Shown here in pieces: positions 1 through 8,217 of a stretch of 64,000 bases of DNA. A program made the translations under genes and the position numbers. The notes beneath the pieces are model-generated. The model did not search any database. It was not told the DNA's origin and was given only the letters and a program-made list of their open reading frames with translations. Origin of the DNA: an uncultured Opitutia bacterium (lineage in GTDB: Bacteria; Verrucomicrobiota; Verrucomicrobiia; Opitutales; Opitutaceae); assembly GCA_903896015.1 (NCBI GenBank), contig CAITWF010000111.1, forward strand, positions 37,224-101,223, written 5' to 3'. Numbering within the stretch: position 1 is the stretch's first letter; each line of letters begins with the position of its first letter.

Positions 1-409
1 GCGCGAAGACAAGACCGGCGGTGACGGCCGCGAAGGCCGAGCGCGCCGAATAGCGCCAGGCGAGCCGCATGATGAGCAGCACCGAGAACAGATGCAGGAC
101 GAGATTGGTGAGCCGGTAGCCGAGCGCGGCGCCGCCGAAAAGTTTGGCGTCGCCCATCAGCGACAGCGCCGCGAACGGCCGCAGTTCGCGCGTAGGCTGG
201 CCCCACACGCCGCCCGACCACTCGTGCGTGAATAGCCTTGGCCACTCGCTCCACGGCAGGTCTCGGAAATGCGCGAGGTAAACGAAGTCGTCGGCGAGAA
301 ATCCACCCGTGAGCGACGGCAGAAACGCCGCCGCCGCGACCGCGAGCACGAGCGCGGTCAGCCAGCGGGGCAGCGCGGCGCTTGATGCGGTGGCGGGCGT
401 GACGGACAT
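1..409 (-). CDS. Polytopic membrane protein, glycosyltransferase-like (3' end outside window)
   Basis: Only the N-terminal 136 residues are in the window; the gene runs off the left edge. It starts with ATG (complement of 407-409) and reads MSVTPATASS, followed by a hydrophobic segment (about residues 17-33). Next comes a G-F-L-A-D-D-F-V-Y stretch, the acidic loop-1 pattern seen in GT-C and Tmtc-like membrane mannosyl/arabinosyl transferases. A second hydrophobic segment, LVLHLFSVLLIM, lies near residue 105. Known of such families: they use lipid-linked sugars at the outer membrane face. The assignment to GT-C type is inference from the loop pattern and from the neighbouring, similarly built protein. 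The substrate cannot be told. Confidence 0.7.
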   Translation of the reverse strand, partial: MSVTPATASSAALPRWLTALVLAVAAAAFLPSLTGGFLADDFVYLAHFRDLPWSEWPRLFTHEWSGGVWGQPTRELRPFAALSLMGDAKLFGGAALGYRLTNLVLHLFSVLLIMRLAWRYSARSAFAAVTAGLVFA

Positions 410-446
410 TCACGAAAGGGACTCATGTTGCCGCGTGCGGCGCAAG

Positions 447-1724
447 TCACCAGAGCGCGACGCCGCGAGCGATGAACGGCGCGAGCCCCGCGCACAGCAC
501 CGCCCACCACGCGATGAGCCGGCGCCGATCGATGGCCGTGAGTTCGAGGAAAAGCAGGAGCATCACGGCGCCGTCGAGAAAGTAGCGCGGTTCGACGAGG
601 CTGTTCAGTGCGGGCAGGAACGCGCCAAACGCGAGCGCCAGCCAGAGCGTGCGGCGGTGCGGTTGGTGCGCCACGACCAGCGCGAGTGCGGCGGCCATGG
701 CGACGAGATTGAGCCCCGAAAGCGCGCGCAGCCACGGATGCGTGTCGAGGATGATGAGCGGCCAGTTGCGCAGCAGCGTGAACTTGCCGTCGTCCCAGAA
801 AAATTCGCGGTTCCATGCGTGCGGGTTGCGAAACGTCAGCGCGAGCAACGCGGCGAATCCGAGCGCGGTGCCCGCCAGCCCAAGGGCAAGGGTGCGCGCG
901 CCATTCACGTGGGAAAAAGCCCGCCACTCGTGCCACGTGCCGCGCGCATGAGTGAGCCACACGGGCAGCCCGAACCACAGTGCGAGCAGGCCGGCGAAGT
1001 GGATGGAGGCGGGATTGGGGTGAAGTTCGTTGCCCGTCTGTGTTCCCGGCGTGAGCCGGCCGGCAAAGAGCACGGCGATGACCGCGCTGCCGAGCAGGAG
1101 CGTGAGCCAGCGGATGCGCGAGAGGGTTTCGCGCCACGATCCAATGCGTGGGAAAATTTCCAGTGAGATGAGGAACGCGGCCCATGCCAGCGTGGTCTGG
1201 CGGATGAGCGCGGCGGCGGTGAGCGCGAGCGCGGCGAGGAAGTAGCGTCGGGAGAAGTGCGCGGCGAACGCGAGCAACACGCAGGCGATCGCGGGCACGT
1301 CGGTGTAGGCCAGCGCGGTGAACGGTTGAAAGAGGGGCAGCAGCGCGAACGTGAGTGTGGCCGCGCCGGCGCCTTCTCCCCCCGTTTGGTCGGTAGAGCG
1401 GGTACGAAAGTTTTTCCATGCGCTGAAAAATGCGCCGAGGGCGAGCCAGGCGGTCGCGGTCGTCACCAACCGCGCGAGGGTCAGGAGCGAGCACGGTGGG
1501 TGAAGTTTCCAGAGCGCGACGACCACGAAGTGGTAGCCGGGCAGCATCGTCATCTGCTCGGGCCAGCCGGGCTTGCCTTCGAGAAAATGATAGATGTTTC
1601 CGAGGTGGCCGGATTCGTCGACGAGGTAGTCTGGCCGAAAGTGATTGAAAGCTAGGAACCACGCGAGCGGCAGCGCGAATGCGGCGGCGAGGCACGCGCG
1701 ATCGGCTCGGGAGGTGGCGGACAT
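447..1724 (-). CDS. Polytopic membrane protein resembling DIE2/ALG10 glucosyltransferase
   Basis: A protein of 425 residues with roughly ten hydrophobic segments. The N-terminal part has an acidic loop reading VDESGHLGNIYHFLEG, followed by M-L-P-G-Y-H. This resembles the first loop of eukaryotic DIE2/ALG10 alpha-1,2-glucosyltransferases (M-D-E-x-F-H followed by T-P-P-G-L-Y). The ATG at 1724 is chosen; a TTG six codons upstream is the only extension. It sits just upstream of the partial membrane protein at the left edge, same strand, 37 bases apart, so they may form a surface-glycan pair. Family membership is inferred from the loop pattern; it could be another GT-C-type enzyme. The acceptor is unknown. 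Confidence 0.65.
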   Translation of the reverse strand: MSATSRADRACLAAAFALPLAWFLAFNHFRPDYLVDESGHLGNIYHFLEGKPGWPEQMTMLPGYHFVVVALWKLHPPCSLLTLARLVTTATAWLALGAFFSAWKNFRTRSTDQTGGEGAGAATLTFALLPLFQPFTALAYTDVPAIACVLLAFAAHFSRRYFLAALALTAAALIRQTTLAWAAFLISLEIFPRIGSWRETLSRIRWLTLLLGSAVIAVLFAGRLTPGTQTGNELHPNPASIHFAGLLALWFGLPVWLTHARGTWHEWRAFSHVNGARTLALGLAGTALGFAALLALTFRNPHAWNREFFWDDGKFTLLRNWPLIILDTHPWLRALSGLNLVAMAAALALVVAHQPHRRTLWLALAFGAFLPALNSLVEPRYFLDGAVMLLLFLELTAIDRRRLIAWWAVLCAGLAPFIARGVALW

Positions 1725-1778
1725 GAGCCGAGGCTCACGCAAGCGCGCGGTGGCGCAAAGCAGAAACGCGGTGGCGCG

Positions 1779-3065
1779 TCACGCGGGCCACGGATCGCGC
1801 CCGAGCAGATGGGTCGCGAGCCGGTGCGCGCTGAGGAGCCCGTCTTCGTGGAAGCCAAAGCGCTGCCACGCGCCCGCGAAATAGGTTTCGGTAGTGCCAC
1901 GTGCGGCGGCATTGAGGGCCGGAATTTCTTCCTGTGCGCGCACGGCGCCGAGACTGAACAGGGGGTGCTCGTAGTTGATGCGGCGGAGAACCTTTTCCGG
2001 CGCGATCGATTCGGGGCGGTTGATCGTGACGAAATAATTTTCGCGGTCGCTGACGCCTTGGAGCGAATTCATCCAGTAGTGCGTGGCGGCGGAGACGCGG
2101 CCGTCCGCGCCGCGGTTGATTTCGTAGTTCCAGCTCGACCAGGCGAGGCGCGTGCGCGGCATGACGGCGGTGTCGGTGTGGAGCGTGGCGACGTTGGGCT
2201 GGTATTTGAATTCGGCGAGGAGCCGCGACTCGGCGGCGGTGGGATTCACGAGGAGTCGCAGCGCCTGATCGCCGTGGCACGCGAGGATGACGTGATCGAA
2301 ATTTTGAGCCTCGCCGGCGGAGGTCATGATCGTGACGCCGCGCGGGGTGCGGATGACGCGCGACGCGGCGATGCGCAAGTTGATCCGATCGCGGAAGGGC
2401 GTGGTGATTTTTTCGACGTAGGTTTTCGCCCCGCCATCGACGGTCCACCATTGGTGCTGGGTGTGCAGGCCGAGAAAACCGTGGTTGTGAAAAAAGCGGA
2501 GCAGCGAGCTTGCGGGAAACTCCAGCATGAGCTCAGGCGGCGTGCTCCACACCGCGGAACTCATTGGGACCAGATAGAGTTTGAAGAAATCCTCCCCATA
2601 GCCGCGGCGCTTGACGTAGTCGCCGAGGGTTTCGTTTTGCGCGGCGGGGTCGGCGAGGGCGGCGACGGCTTCGGCGTTGAAGCGGTTGATCGCGGCGAGC
2701 ATCCGGTAGAAGCGGGGGCGGAAAAGATTTTTGCGCTGGGCGAAGAGGTGGTTAAGCGACGAGCCGGCGAACTCGAGGCCGCTGTCGGCGTGGCGTACGC
2801 TGAACGACATCGCGGTCTTCTTGGTGGGAACCTGCAACTCGGCGAGGAGGCGCGTGAGGAGCGGGTAGGTGGCGTAGTTGAACACCATGAAGCCTGTGTC
2901 GATCGGCACGGCGCGGCCGGTGCCGGGCTCTTTGGCGGTGACGGTGTGGGTGTGGCCGCCCGCGTAATCGTTCTGCTCGAAGAGCGTTAGATCGAAATCA
3001 CGCTGGAGAAAGTGGGCGCAGCCGAGACCGGCGATGCCGGTTCCGATGATGGCAAGTCGAGGCAT
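1779..3065 (-). CDS. FAD-dependent amine-oxidase-fold oxidoreductase
   Basis: A protein of 428 residues beginning with a dinucleotide-binding fold: MPRLAIIGTGIAGLGCAHFL gives GxGxxG at residues 8-13, followed by an acidic strand end in TLFEQNDYAGGHTHT. This N-terminus matches the predicted NAD/FAD-binding proteins that in many bacteria sit beside cyclopropane-fatty-acid synthase, DUF1365 and a desaturase. A C-terminal FAD signature is visible as E-T-Y-F-A-G-A-W near residue 395. It follows the acyl-CoA desaturase by 61 bases on the same strand, which supports a role in fatty-acid or lipid modification. The exact substrate is not known for this family. Confidence 0.85.
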   Translation of the reverse strand: MPRLAIIGTGIAGLGCAHFLQRDFDLTLFEQNDYAGGHTHTVTAKEPGTGRAVPIDTGFMVFNYATYPLLTRLLAELQVPTKKTAMSFSVRHADSGLEFAGSSLNHLFAQRKNLFRPRFYRMLAAINRFNAEAVAALADPAAQNETLGDYVKRRGYGEDFFKLYLVPMSSAVWSTPPELMLEFPASSLLRFFHNHGFLGLHTQHQWWTVDGGAKTYVEKITTPFRDRINLRIAASRVIRTPRGVTIMTSAGEAQNFDHVILACHGDQALRLLVNPTAAESRLLAEFKYQPNVATLHTDTAVMPRTRLAWSSWNYEINRGADGRVSAATHYWMNSLQGVSDRENYFVTINRPESIAPEKVLRRINYEHPLFSLGAVRAQEEIPALNAAARGTTETYFAGAWQRFGFHEDGLLSAHRLATHLLGRDPWPA

Positions 3066-3126
3066 GGACGTTGACGAATGAGTGCCCTGCTACGCGTGAC
3101 TCGCGCGGACGGACTCGATCATCAGA

Positions 3127-4326
3127 TCAACTCTGCGCGGCGGGCGGAGGAGTTTTTTTCGCGAGGTTGTGCGTTTCTTCCGTGACGTCGCGGTGGATCG
3201 CGGGGCCCTCGGCTTTTTTCGGGGCGGCGGCCTGCGAGGCGGTCGCCGTGGCGACCGCAATCGCGGCAGCGGCTGGCACCACTTTTTTCAGATTGCTGAG
3301 GGAATAGTCGGGATGATGGCTCGCGGCGTGTTGCGCGGCGGCGATGGTATGCAGGTGGTCGGCGCGAGCGGCCTCATCGAGGATCGATTGGGGGACGGGC
3401 TTGAGGCCCCAGATGAAGCCGGTCCATGAGAGCGCTTTCAACCCGTAGTAGGTGATGTCGATTTCCCACCAGTAAAAGCCCTGACGCGTGCACGCTTGGT
3501 AGCGGTGGTGGTTGTTGTGCCAGCCTTCGCCGAGGGTGATGAGGGCGAGGACCAGGCTGTTGCGCGAATCGTCGGTGGTATCGAAGCGACGTTTGCCCCA
3601 GAGGTGGGTGAAGGAGTTGATGCACGCGGTGCCGTGGAAGAGGACGGTCGTGCTCACGAAGAAGCCCCAGACGAGCATCTGGGCGCCGGTGGTGTGCAAG
3701 CCGGGGGCTACGTGCGCGAGCAGCCCGCCGGTCGTGAAGAGCGCAACCGCGAGGAGGATCGGCACGATGAGATCGAAGCGGTTAAGGAAGACGAGTTCGG
3801 GGTATTTCGCGAGGTCGCGGATTTTTGTGTAGTCGGTGGGAAAGTTGCGGCGGCTGGTGATCCAGCCGATGTGCGACCACCAGAAGCCATGGACGTGGGG
3901 CGAGTGGGCGTCCTCGGGCTCGTCGCTATGCTGGTGGTGGTGGCGGTGGTGGTAGGCCCACCAGAGTGAGCCACGTTGCACGGCGGTGCCGGCGAAAACC
4001 GCGAGCAGAAACTGGCCGAAGCGCGAGGTGCTGTAGCTCTTGTGGGAAAAATAGCGGTGATGGATGCCCGTGACTGCGAACATCCGCACGAAGTAGAGCG
4101 CCACGGTAGTCCAGACGGCGATTGGGCTCCATCCGACCCAAATCACGCCCAGGCAGCCTCCGTGGAGAATGATGAAGGGGATGCAGCGCAACCAGTCGAC
4201 CCTGTCCTTCTCAGCCCACAGCGCGTCACGCCCTTCCGGGATGTAATCAGCGTCGAACCACTGGATGAGGCGGGCGAACGCGCGGCGAACGATGGACGGG
4301 TGGGAGGCGGCGAAGGGAGCTGACAT
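3127..4326 (-). CDS. Acyl-CoA (stearoyl-CoA type) fatty acid desaturase
   Basis: A membrane di-iron desaturase of 399 residues. The three histidine boxes are visible: HHRYFSH (about residue 100), HRHHHQHSD (about residue 138) and HNNHH (about residue 270). Hydrophobic hairpins surround the first and third boxes. Known of the family: it puts a cis double bond, usually delta-9, into a saturated acyl chain using O2 and an electron donor. The C-terminal 60 residues are Ala/Lys-rich and probably disordered. The ATG at 4326 is preferred over a TTG seven codons upstream. It is the first gene of a probable operon with the FAD oxidoreductase downstream, consistent with membrane lipid remodelling. Confidence 0.9.
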   Translation of the reverse strand: MSAPFAASHPSIVRRAFARLIQWFDADYIPEGRDALWAEKDRVDWLRCIPFIILHGGCLGVIWVGWSPIAVWTTVALYFVRMFAVTGIHHRYFSHKSYSTSRFGQFLLAVFAGTAVQRGSLWWAYHHRHHHQHSDEPEDAHSPHVHGFWWSHIGWITSRRNFPTDYTKIRDLAKYPELVFLNRFDLIVPILLAVALFTTGGLLAHVAPGLHTTGAQMLVWGFFVSTTVLFHGTACINSFTHLWGKRRFDTTDDSRNSLVLALITLGEGWHNNHHRYQACTRQGFYWWEIDITYYGLKALSWTGFIWGLKPVPQSILDEAARADHLHTIAAAQHAASHHPDYSLSNLKKVVPAAAAIAVATATASQAAAPKKAEGPAIHRDVTEETHNLAKKTPPPAAQS

Positions 4327-4714
4327 GCGATTCAAAAATACCAGCAAAGTGCGGGGGTGGGTCGGTGCAAGGAGGGATTCGGAAAAGATTACCCCCAGTT
4401 TAGGGGAAAGTTACGATTCGGGTGATGACTGGGATGCCGTTTGACAATCAGGCATAACACCTGCTCTTGGGCGCATGCTTTCGAAGGACTCCCCAAAAGT
4501 TCTTTGATTTTCGCGTGCGCGAGCGAGTCGCGTCACGCGCTGCTTCCATCGGTCAGGCGTGTCGAGTCGCGTCGTGGCCACGGGTTATCCCAAGACTAAA
4601 GCTTTGGCTGCGCGGCGTTTTAACGCGTCGCGCGGTCGAAACCGCCGGAACTCGGTGCGCGCCCACAGCGCGTTTCGAGCGATGGCGTTCAACCCGATAG
4701 TGATAACAGAAAAC
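4327..4714. other. Intergenic region, no gene seen
   Basis: This divergent spacer separates the desaturase (minus) from the TonB-C gene (plus). It contains a TTGACA-like hexamer at 4442-4447 but no convincing -10 at the right distance. Short reading frames here have no recognisable protein character. It must hold promoters for both flanking genes; none can be placed with confidence. Confidence 0.5.
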
Positions 4715-4740
4715 AAACTCTCCGCCTTACCGCGGAGTTT
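4715..4740 (+). promoter_or_regulatory. Hairpin directly upstream of the TonB-C start codon
   Basis: AAACTC-t-CCGC (4715-4725) can pair with GCGGAGTTT (4732-4740), with one bulged T. The hairpin ends six bases before the ATG at 4747, in the place of the ribosome binding site, and there is no other Shine-Dalgarno-like purine run. It could control translation initiation. The pairing is seen in the sequence; the regulatory role is inference. Confidence 0.4.
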
Positions 4741-4746
4741 AATACC

Positions 4747-5139
4747 ATGAAAGCAGTCAGCAAACTCGCAGTCCTGATCAGTATGGGTGCGTTCGTCTCC
4801 GCCGCTTATGCGACGACCGACGAGCAAGCCTATCTCGAATCGTGCCGCAAGGCTCCCGGTGTGCCGGTGCCCGTCACGGTGGTTACTCCCACCGTCGGGC
4901 CCGAATACAACGGCGCCACGGTCGAACTCGAGTTCATCGTGGACGCGGCAGGCAAGCCGGCCGGTTTCAGCGTGAAGTCCACTTCGGACGCCACACTGGC
5001 AACCGCCGTTCTTGACGCCGTGAAACAGTGGCGGTTCACACCCGCGCAGAAAGACGGTCACCCGGTCGCGACGAAAGTCGCACTCCCGGTGAAGATCGTT
5101 GATCCCGCACGGGTGAGCTCCCCGCTCGCCATGAACTAA
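4747..5139 (+). CDS. Small secreted TonB C-terminal domain protein
   Basis: A protein of 130 residues. It has a signal peptide (MKAVSKLAVLISMGAFVSAAYA, cleavage likely after residue 22) followed by a single TonB-C fold. Markers of the fold are G-A-T-V-E-L-E-F-I-V-D-A-A-G-K, then S-T-S-D-A-T-L-A-T-A-V-L-D-A-V-K-Q-W-R-F-T-P-A and the final VALPVKIV strand. Known of the family: full TonB spans the inner membrane and energises outer membrane receptors. This form has no membrane anchor or proline linker, so it is a free periplasmic TonB-C module of unclear job. It is monocistronic, with a terminator 20 bases after the stop. Confidence 0.85.
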   Translation: MKAVSKLAVLISMGAFVSAAYATTDEQAYLESCRKAPGVPVPVTVVTPTVGPEYNGATVELEFIVDAAGKPAGFSVKSTSDATLATAVLDAVKQWRFTPAQKDGHPVATKVALPVKIVDPARVSSPLAMN

Positions 5140-5158
5140 ACCATAATCAGTAAATCAC

Positions 5159-5190
5159 CAGGGGCGCTTCCGTTCGTGGAGGCGCCCCTG
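5159..5190 (+). terminator. Rho-independent terminator after the TonB-C gene
   Basis: A 13-base stem (5159-5171 with 5178-5190, one G-T pair) encloses a six-base loop, GTTCGT. A weak T-rich tail, CTTATTTTGG, follows. It begins 20 bases after the stop codon. Confidence 0.75.
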
Positions 5191-5481
5191 CTTATTTTGG
5201 CGCCCTGCCCCGGCGCGACGGAACGAAGCTTCCCGAGGCCAAACGCCGTGCGTCAGCTCTCCCCGTCGCTCGAACGTGACGAATCGGTCGCCACGAGGAT
5301 GGTTAAAAGCAGGAGGACAATGACAGTGGGCAGCATGGCTTGGTGTAGTCGGCTAAAGTGGGAAACGCTCCATCCTAGATTGTTTCACGCAAAAGGGAAT
5401 ACGCAGATCGACGGATAACAGATGTGCAGTTGTGCCGCCGGCTTGGCGCTAATAACGGTTTGGGTCGGCGCGTGGACACGG

Positions 5482-5523
5482 CGAAAAACGACAGGCCGGG
5501 CCGGATGCGCGCCCGACCCGGCC
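5482..5523 (-). terminator. Terminator after the DUF4097 gene (minus strand)
   Basis: GGCCGGG (5494-5500) pairs with CCCGGCC (5517-5523). On the minus strand the stem is followed by a T run, the complement of the AAAAA at about 5484-5488. It lies 19 bases past the stop of the DUF4097 gene. The region 5191-5481 before it holds no recognisable gene. Confidence 0.6.
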
Positions 5524-5541
5524 CGGGATTTGGGCGATGAC

Positions 5542-6552
5542 TTACTTCTTCGCCTCGATCTGGCGGAGGGTCACGTCGCCGTTCATCGTGGCCACCGTGA
5601 TCTCGGGGCCGCCTCCGTTGAGCGTGCCAGTGACGAGCTTCCCGCCGGTCACGGGCGGAATGGGGGGCATTGGCGGAATGGGGGGCATCGGCGCGGGAGA
5701 ATCGGCCGTGACCTCGCGGGCGCCATCGCGCGCAGCCTGCGCCGCTTCGCGAATCGCCACCGCGCTGGCACGGGCCGCTTCACGGATCGCGTCCCTCACC
5801 TCGGGAGTGATCGCGTCGCCGCTGTGAATTGTCATGGCCTTGGGCGTGCGCTTCGAGCTGCGTGGCGTGTTTTCGGTCTTGGTCACGAGCGCCTTGTCGT
5901 CGAAGTCGGTGAGGATCGAGCCGTTTTGCGTGCGGAGCCGGACGTTGGCTTTCGTGTCCGCCGGCAAACGCAGCACGACCTCGCCGTTCATCGAGGTAAA
6001 CGAGAGGGGTTTGCCGTCGTGAAGTTCGCGAATCGCGGCACGGATCTCGCCGTTCATCGTTTCGATAAGGGCGCCGCCGCTCACATCCTCCAGTCGGATC
6101 TCGCCGCTCATGTTCTTGATTTCCAGATCGCCGGCGACGCCCGTGCAGGAGACGTCACCCCCGAAAGAATTCGCGATGACTACGTTGGTGTTGCGCGGCA
6201 CGGTCACGCGGAAATTTGCGCTTCCGCCCGCCCAGCCGTCGCTGAGCGCATCGAGCGTGACGATGTTGTCTTTTTCGACGAGCGAATAGCCGGACGCGGC
6301 GCTGAGCACGCGCAGGCCGTCCTTGCGCGGTTTGGCGCTCGTGGCCTTCGCCTCGGATTTGACCGTGATTTCGGCGGCTTCGTCGCCCTTGATACTAAGG
6401 TTGCCGTGGCCGACGACGATCTTGAGGGTGCCGGGCTTGGCGGGATCAGAGAACTTGATGGTGGTGGGAGTTTCCTCGGCGCGCGCGGCGGTGATGAGCG
6501 CGAACGCGGCGGCACAGAGAAACGAGCAAGGGAGTCGGAGTGACAATGACAT
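5542..6552 (-). CDS. Secreted DUF4097-type beta-helix (putative adhesin) protein
   Basis: A protein of 336 residues with a signal peptide (first 25 residues, ending TAARAEE). A repetitive beta-strand region follows, with recurring G-D-V-S, S-G-E-I-R, M-N-G-E-I-R and M-N-G-E-V-V units (about residues 130-230). A final M-N-G-D-V-T-L unit sits at the C-terminus. Such short G-x-(I/V) repeats are typical of the DUF4097/DUF4098 putative adhesin fold. Between them lies an Ala/Arg-rich helical stretch (about 255-290) and a Pro-rich segment with repeated PMPPIPP. It lies 79 bases downstream of the anti-sigma gene, same strand. DUF4097 proteins often follow such regulators, so an envelope role is inferred. 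Confidence 0.8.
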   Translation of the reverse strand: MSLSLRLPCSFLCAAAFALITAARAEETPTTIKFSDPAKPGTLKIVVGHGNLSIKGDEAAEITVKSEAKATSAKPRKDGLRVLSAASGYSLVEKDNIVTLDALSDGWAGGSANFRVTVPRNTNVVIANSFGGDVSCTGVAGDLEIKNMSGEIRLEDVSGGALIETMNGEIRAAIRELHDGKPLSFTSMNGEVVLRLPADTKANVRLRTQNGSILTDFDDKALVTKTENTPRSSKRTPKAMTIHSGDAITPEVRDAIREAARASAVAIREAAQAARDGAREVTADSPAPMPPIPPMPPIPPVTGGKLVTGTLNGGGPEITVATMNGDVTLRQIEAKK

Positions 6553-6631
6553 GGAACGGAGGGTTTGAGTTTAAGGGTTGAGGACGGGCTCTCGTGGGCG
6601 ATCGTCAGGTTGTGCGGGTTGTGAAAAATTT

Positions 6632-7459
6632 TCAGAGCTGGGTGAGCGCGCGCCTGGCGGCGTCGCGCACGCTGGGATCGGCGCTGTCGCTGGTGGAGAT
6701 TTTCTCGAGCGCGGGTGCGGCCTCGCGGTCGCGGGCGGCGGCGAGGAAGTCGATCATCGAGACCTGCACGAGCGGGTTTTGCTCGCGGGGCAGCGAGGCG
6801 AGCACGCCGGCGCGCACGACTTCCTGATCGGCGTGCGGGTAAAGCGCCTCAAGCGCGCGGAGCCGGACGTTGGTGCTCGGATCGAGCGCGAGCGAGCCGA
6901 TTAGGTCGTTGAGGACTTTGTCGTTGGGATTCTCGACCGTGGCGGAAGTCAGCACACCGCGCAGGCGATCGTTTGCGGGGCGTTGCTGCTGCTGGAGGAG
7001 CGAGTAGCCGACGAGCTGGCCCATCTTGGACACCTGCTCCTGGAGCGATTTGATTTCCTCGCGCATCGCGACAGTGTCACCCGCGGGCGCCGGCGGAGGC
7101 GTGGAGCGCTGGCCGGCGACGAAGCCGAGCACGAGCAGCGCAACGGCCGTGATCGGTGCGAGAATCCAACCGAGGAGCGAGACGCGCCGCGCGCGCCGAT
7201 CGCGCGCGGTGGCGACTTGGATGCTCGCAGCGGAATTCTTTTCCTCCTCGATCATCGCGTAGAAATTTTGCCGCAGGCGCGGCGAAGGCGAGGGCGTGGG
7301 CATGGCGTCGAGGGCGGCGAGCGTTTGGCTAAGCGAGGAAAACTCGCGCTGGCAGTCGGGGCAGCTGGCGAGGTGGGTGCGGGCGTCGAGATGAGCGGTC
7401 AGCGCGGTACGGCGATCGAGCAGCGCGGCGAAATTGTCGCGGGCGGTGGTGCAGTTCAT
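6632..7459 (-). CDS. Membrane anti-sigma factor with zinc-finger motif and C-terminal HEAT-like repeats
   Basis: A protein of 275 residues. The N-terminus has the zinc-binding anti-sigma pattern H-L-A-S-C-P-D-C (about residues 24-31). A single membrane segment, LLGWILAPITAVALLVLGFVAG, lies near residue 100. A short coiled coil (EEIKSLQEQVSKM) follows, and then about 100 residues of HEAT-like helical repeats (LIGSLALDPSTNVRLRALEAL; LASLPREQNPLVQVSMIDFL). The ATG at 7459 is preceded by AAAGGAGT and overlaps the sigma stop as ATGA, so translation is coupled. Known: such proteins hold their ECF sigma at the membrane until a signal arrives. The HEAT part would be periplasmic and may be the sensor (inference). 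Confidence 0.85.
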   Translation of the reverse strand: MNCTTARDNFAALLDRRTALTAHLDARTHLASCPDCQREFSSLSQTLAALDAMPTPSPSPRLRQNFYAMIEEEKNSAASIQVATARDRRARRVSLLGWILAPITAVALLVLGFVAGQRSTPPPAPAGDTVAMREEIKSLQEQVSKMGQLVGYSLLQQQQRPANDRLRGVLTSATVENPNDKVLNDLIGSLALDPSTNVRLRALEALYPHADQEVVRAGVLASLPREQNPLVQVSMIDFLAAARDREAAPALEKISTSDSADPSVRDAARRALTQL

Positions 7460-8103
7460 GGGCGGGACTCCTTTTGGAGTTGGAAATAGATGTCGCGCAG
7501 TTCGCGCAGCGCGCGGTGGGCGCGGACCTTCGCGGCGCCGACGGAGCATTCGAGGATGCCGGCGATCTCGGCGAACGAGAGTTCCTGAAAACGCGCGAGC
7601 AGCAGCACCTCGCGATCATCGCGATCGAGTTGGGCGAGCGCGGTGTGGAGAAGCGCGTGATCGTCGCGCACGGTGGCATGTTGGGCGGCGTGCGGTGCGT
7701 CGTCAGCGTGCTCACCGAGCGCAACGGGATCGGTGGCGTGCGGGGCGGCGTTGCTCTTGCGGAAGTGATCGGCGGCGCAGCGGCGGGCGAGATGATACAT
7801 CCAGGCGGTGAAGCTGCCGTCGTCGCGGTAGGTGTGGCGGTATTTGAGCATCCGCTGAAACACGGTCTGCGCGACATCCTCGGCCGCGGCACGATCGCCG
7901 GTGTATTTCACGAGAAAGCCGAAAAGCTGGCCGTGGTGGCGCTCGAAGAGTTCGCCGAGCGCGTCGAGTTCGCCATCGCGGACTGCGAGCATGAGCGCGT
8001 GATCGGAGCGTTGATCGGTGGCGGTGTCCACGGGAGCAGGGCGCGGCGGTTCAACCGCAGGCGCGGGCGGATGAACACGGATTTCGTCGAAGGTGGCAAT
8101 CAC
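7456..8103 (-). CDS. ECF-type RNA polymerase sigma factor
   Basis: A sigma-70 family protein of 215 residues. Region 2 is clear (ELFERHHGQLFGFLVKYTGD...AEDVAQTVFQRML, then FTAWMYHLARRCAADHFRK). Region 4 follows (LDRDDREVLLLARFQELSFA, IAGILECSVGAAKVRAHRAL). The start is GTG at 8103 and adds a Pro-rich tail of about 35 residues before region 2. An internal methionine near residue 38 is an alternative. The gene overlaps the anti-sigma gene by four bases, so the pair forms an operon with DUF4097 after it. Known of ECF systems: the sigma usually transcribes its own operon. No promoter match can be shown here. Confidence 0.9.
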   Translation of the reverse strand: MIATFDEIRVHPPAPAVEPPRPAPVDTATDQRSDHALMLAVRDGELDALGELFERHHGQLFGFLVKYTGDRAAAEDVAQTVFQRMLKYRHTYRDDGSFTAWMYHLARRCAADHFRKSNAAPHATDPVALGEHADDAPHAAQHATVRDDHALLHTALAQLDRDDREVLLLARFQELSFAEIAGILECSVGAAKVRAHRALRELRDIYFQLQKESRP

Positions 8104-8217
8104 GGCGGCAACGGGACATAGACAGTTGGTGTCCAGGGAAACCGGGCTGGCGTCGCAAAGTTACGAAATTTCGCATCGCGGTTGCGTCGCGCCCATCGAG
8201 CCATAGCCTGACGACGC

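Noticed and set aside
309..1166. Long plus-strand frame over the first membrane protein genes
   Set aside because: Arg/Glu-rich low-complexity translation typical of the antisense of GC-rich genes. The minus-strand membrane proteins have real hydrophobic and motif structure.
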